From Candidatus Schekmanbacteria bacterium GWA2_38_11 (GTDB lineage Bacteria > Schekmanbacteria > GWA2-38-11): a stretch of DNA of 7,272 nucleotides. The stretch lies in NCBI GenBank assembly GCA_001790645.1, contig MGDB01000012.1:3899-11170 (forward strand), read 5' to 3'. The notes beneath the pieces are model-generated. The model saw only the letters and a program-made list of their open reading frames with translations, searched no databases and was not told the DNA's origin. The position numbers were made by a program, and so were the translations under genes. This document shows, piece after piece, positions 5,764-7,272 of the stretch; within the stretch, counting starts at the first letter, position 1; each line of letters opens with the position of its first letter.

Positions 5764-5785
5764 GGGAATAATTTAGAAATAGTTT
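5757..5785 (+). promoter_or_regulatory. candidate promoter for the glycosyltransferase
   Basis: There is a perfect -35 TTGACA (5757-5762), a 17-base spacer and a weak -10 TAGTTT (5780-5785) that keeps the three most conserved positions (T1, A2, T6). The expected start near 5792 would give a leader of about 32 bases that includes the ribosome binding site at 5812-5817. Confidence 0.45.
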
Positions 5786-5823
5786 TGTTTTTAATTCGGT
5801 ATTTAAAATTTAAGGAGAATCCT

Positions 5824-6954
5824 TTGAAAAGTCTTAATATAGTGGAAATTATAAGCAGCCGCAAATGGATTGGCGAAGCATTCCATGTGTTAAATCTTTC
5901 TCTTAAACTCATCCAAAAAGGTCATCGCGTTATTCTAATTACTAAAAGCGGGTGGGAAGTAAACAAGCAGGCAGACAGTATTGGGCTTCCCAATATTGCC
6001 CTTAAGATGAATGGTCACTTTAATATAAGAGATAATTTAAATGATATTTTAAAGCTTATATCAATTTTCAAGAAAGAGAGAATAGATATCATCAATGCAC
6101 ACAGAGGCCATGACCACTGGCTCGCAGCTATAGCTCTCCTCTTTTCAGGAAAAAAAATACCTCTTATAAGAACAAGACATGTAAATGTTCCGGTAAAAAA
6201 CCATATCTTCAATAAATGGCTTTACAAGTATAAGACTGATAAAATTATATGTGTGGCAAATCATATAAAAGATGGCCTTATTAAAAATAATAACTTTACT
6301 CCAAGTAAATTAAAAGTAATTTATACAGGAACTGATACAGATGTATTTAACTATAAATTAACTGGGGAGAAAATAAAAAAAGAGTTTAATATTTTAAAAA
6401 ATTCCTCTGTAATCGGGATTGTTGGAAGAATAAGCCCAATAAAAGGTCATAAGTTTCTGCTTAATGCTGTTCCTATGATAAAAAAAGAGTTTCCAGACGC
6501 AAAATTCATTTTTGCAGGAGCTTTTGTAAATCAAGAAACACTTAAAGACCTTCAATCTCTGGCTGAAACACTCGGTATTAAAGAAGACATGATATTTACC
6601 GGCTTCAGGGATGACATCCCTGGAATAATTGCTTCCTTTGATATCGCGGTCATAGCCTCTAAGGGATCAGAAGGTTCAAGCCGTGCTTGCTATGAACATA
6701 TGGCAATGAAAAAGCCGATCGTTGCAACAAGAGTTGGAATAATGCCAGAAATAATCAAAGACGGAGTAAACGGACTCCTGATTCCAGCAGAAGATTCATC
6801 AAGTATGGCTTCTGCAATCATAAAGATCTTGAAGGATAAGGACCTGGGGCAAAAAATGGGTGAATCAGCATATGATTCTTTGGTTAATAACTTTAACTTT
6901 AAAACATGGATTGATAAAACAGAGGAACAATTTTTTCAGACTTTAGGAGTGTAA
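5824..6954 (+). CDS. GT4-family glycosyltransferase (GT-B fold)
   Basis: This 376-residue protein is a typical retaining GT-B glycosyltransferase, cytoplasmic or membrane-peripheral, that transfers a sugar from a nucleotide-sugar donor. The N-terminal acceptor half (1-180) begins SLNIVEIIS and includes GEAFHVLNLSLKLIQKGHRV (17-36) and the GTDTDVF turn (169-175). The donor-binding half begins IGIVGRISPIKGH (197-209). It carries the EX7E motif (E283 and E291, in SEGSSRACYEHMAMKKP) followed by VATRVGIMPEII and the GVNGLLIP loop. TTG 5824 is chosen as start because AAGGAG (5812-5817) lies six bases before it. The frame is open back to a TTG at 5785 that has no such site. It is divergent from the LPS-type kinase, so an LPS-core or surface-polysaccharide acceptor is likely, but donor and acceptor sugars cannot be read from sequence. 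Confidence 0.92.
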   Translation: MKSLNIVEIISSRKWIGEAFHVLNLSLKLIQKGHRVILITKSGWEVNKQADSIGLPNIALKMNGHFNIRDNLNDILKLISIFKKERIDIINAHRGHDHWLAAIALLFSGKKIPLIRTRHVNVPVKNHIFNKWLYKYKTDKIICVANHIKDGLIKNNNFTPSKLKVIYTGTDTDVFNYKLTGEKIKKEFNILKNSSVIGIVGRISPIKGHKFLLNAVPMIKKEFPDAKFIFAGAFVNQETLKDLQSLAETLGIKEDMIFTGFRDDIPGIIASFDIAVIASKGSEGSSRACYEHMAMKKPIVATRVGIMPEIIKDGVNGLLIPAEDSSSMASAIIKILKDKDLGQKMGESAYDSLVNNFNFKTWIDKTEEQFFQTLGV

Positions 6955-6998
6955 AGATGCAATCTGATACCTCTTCATGACACCCTAAAACCAGCAGA

Positions 6999-7061
6999 GG
7001 GTAAGGGAGGCTTCCTGCCTGTCGGCACCTGCCTACCGCAGGCAGGGACAGGTAGCCTTCC
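6999..7061 (+). repeat. 63-bp GC-rich palindromic repeat, copy B
   Basis: Copy B is the reverse-complement match of 839-901 (60/63). Here CTGTC, CTGCC and their complements (GACAG, GGCAG) allow a longer nested stem than in copy A, because base 879 of copy A breaks the outer GACAGG arm. It begins 44 bases after the glycosyltransferase stop, in the same orientation relative to that gene as copy A relative to suhB. It resembles REP-type extragenic palindromes in size and GC bias. No transposase is nearby. Confidence 0.85.
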
Positions 7062-7081
7062 ATTCCGCATTTTGGAAAGAT

Positions 7082-7105
7082 TAAGGGCGACTAAAGTCGC
7101 CCTTA
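7082..7105. repeat. perfect 24-base palindrome
   Basis: TAAGGGCGACT (7082-7092) and AGTCGCCCTTA (7095-7105) are exact complements around AA. This gives a stable GC-rich hairpin with, realistically, a four-base loop. No U run follows on either strand. It lies 20 bases beyond repeat copy B. Confidence 0.6.
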
Positions 7106-7131
7106 CCCAACTTCAATTCTTTGTGTAATAG

Positions 7132-7173
7132 CCGAGGCATCTTGCCTCGGATGGTCAGACAAGATGCCTGACC
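7132..7173. repeat. paired palindromes with alternative long-range pairing
   Basis: The first hairpin pairs CCGAGGCA (7132-7139) with TGCCTCGG (7143-7150) around TCT. The second pairs GGTCAG (7153-7158) with CTGACC (7168-7173), adding C7160-G7166 after an A-C mismatch. AGGCATCTTG (7135-7144) is also exactly complementary to CAAGATGCCT (7160-7169), so the two hairpins could be replaced by one 10-bp stem. Confidence 0.6.
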
Positions 7174-7272
7174 TATTCTACTTCCAATTAATCCGGCAAT
7201 AAGAAGGATAATAAAGATTCTTTTAAACCCTTTTTCAACACCCCCACATTCAACCTCGAAGTGCAACAAATG

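Larger units (their letters stand above)
6955..7272. other. palindrome-rich region without a convincing gene
   Basis: The last 318 bases hold repeat copy B (6999-7061) and three further inverted repeats (7082-7105, 7132-7150, 7153-7173). A minus-strand frame stays open from the right edge to 7081 and includes a hydrophobic stretch (KRIFIILLIAGLIG), but its second half simply translates the palindromes. It could be the 3' end of a gene outside the window whose tail was replaced by repeats, or chance. A seven-codon frame with a GGAG site starts at ATG 6957. Confidence 0.55.

Noticed and set aside
5785..5823. Longer glycosyltransferase start at TTG 5785
   Set aside because: TTG 5824 has AAGGAG six bases upstream, and the GT-B fold begins directly after it. 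5785 lies in the promoter candidate.
839..7061. Inverted 63-bp repeats as the ends of a composite transposon
   Set aside because: They are 6 kb apart, enclose ordinary chromosomal genes with no transposase, and show no target-site duplication. They behave as dispersed short repeats.
7081..7269. Minus-strand 62-codon frame with a hydrophobic segment
   Set aside because: About half of it is translation of the palindromic repeats and its only start is a TTG at the window edge. It could be a truncated gene tail, but this cannot be shown here.

Overview
The window is AT-rich chromosomal DNA from a Gram-negative-type bacterium. It carries a WaaP-like lipopolysaccharide (LPS) kinase, a GT4 glycosyltransferase, the four-cysteine form of ribosomal protein L28 (rpmB), an NtrC-type response regulator and sigma-70-like promoters. 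The mix, with short GC-rich palindromic repeats scattered in AT-rich DNA, suggests a little-studied anaerobic lineage (Deltaproteobacteria, Nitrospirae or a candidate phylum). The sequence alone does not settle the taxon. There is no phage, transposase, CRISPR or tRNA signal.

Layout. 1-405 (-): N-terminal part of a response regulator that runs off the left edge, with a strong promoter just upstream. 406-977: a gene-poor gap holding a possible gene remnant (519-698) and GC-rich repeat copy A (839-901). 978-1760 (-): inositol-monophosphatase family enzyme (suhB). 1925-3145 (+): a 406-residue protein joining a NUDIX hydrolase to a class I SAM methyltransferase, divergent from suhB. 3163-4315: three unrecognised membrane proteins, two on the minus strand and between them a 42-residue single-helix protein on the plus strand (3633-3761). 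4360-4548 (-): rpmB with a TTG start and a palindromic terminator candidate. 4571-4806: a run of near-perfect hairpins between rpmB and the upstream kinase. 4804-5700 (-): WaaP/ABC1-like kinase. 5824-6954 (+): GT4 glycosyltransferase, divergent from the kinase, with a TTG start. 6955-7272: repeat copy B and three more palindromes, no convincing gene.

The kinase and glycosyltransferase share a divergent promoter region and probably act together on a surface glycolipid such as the LPS core. The other genes look like independent units. The most notable features are the NUDIX-methyltransferase fusion, the hairpin-filled rpmB leader, the 42-residue membrane protein, and a 63-bp repeat (60/63 identical) found in the same orientation just past the stop codons of two unrelated genes.
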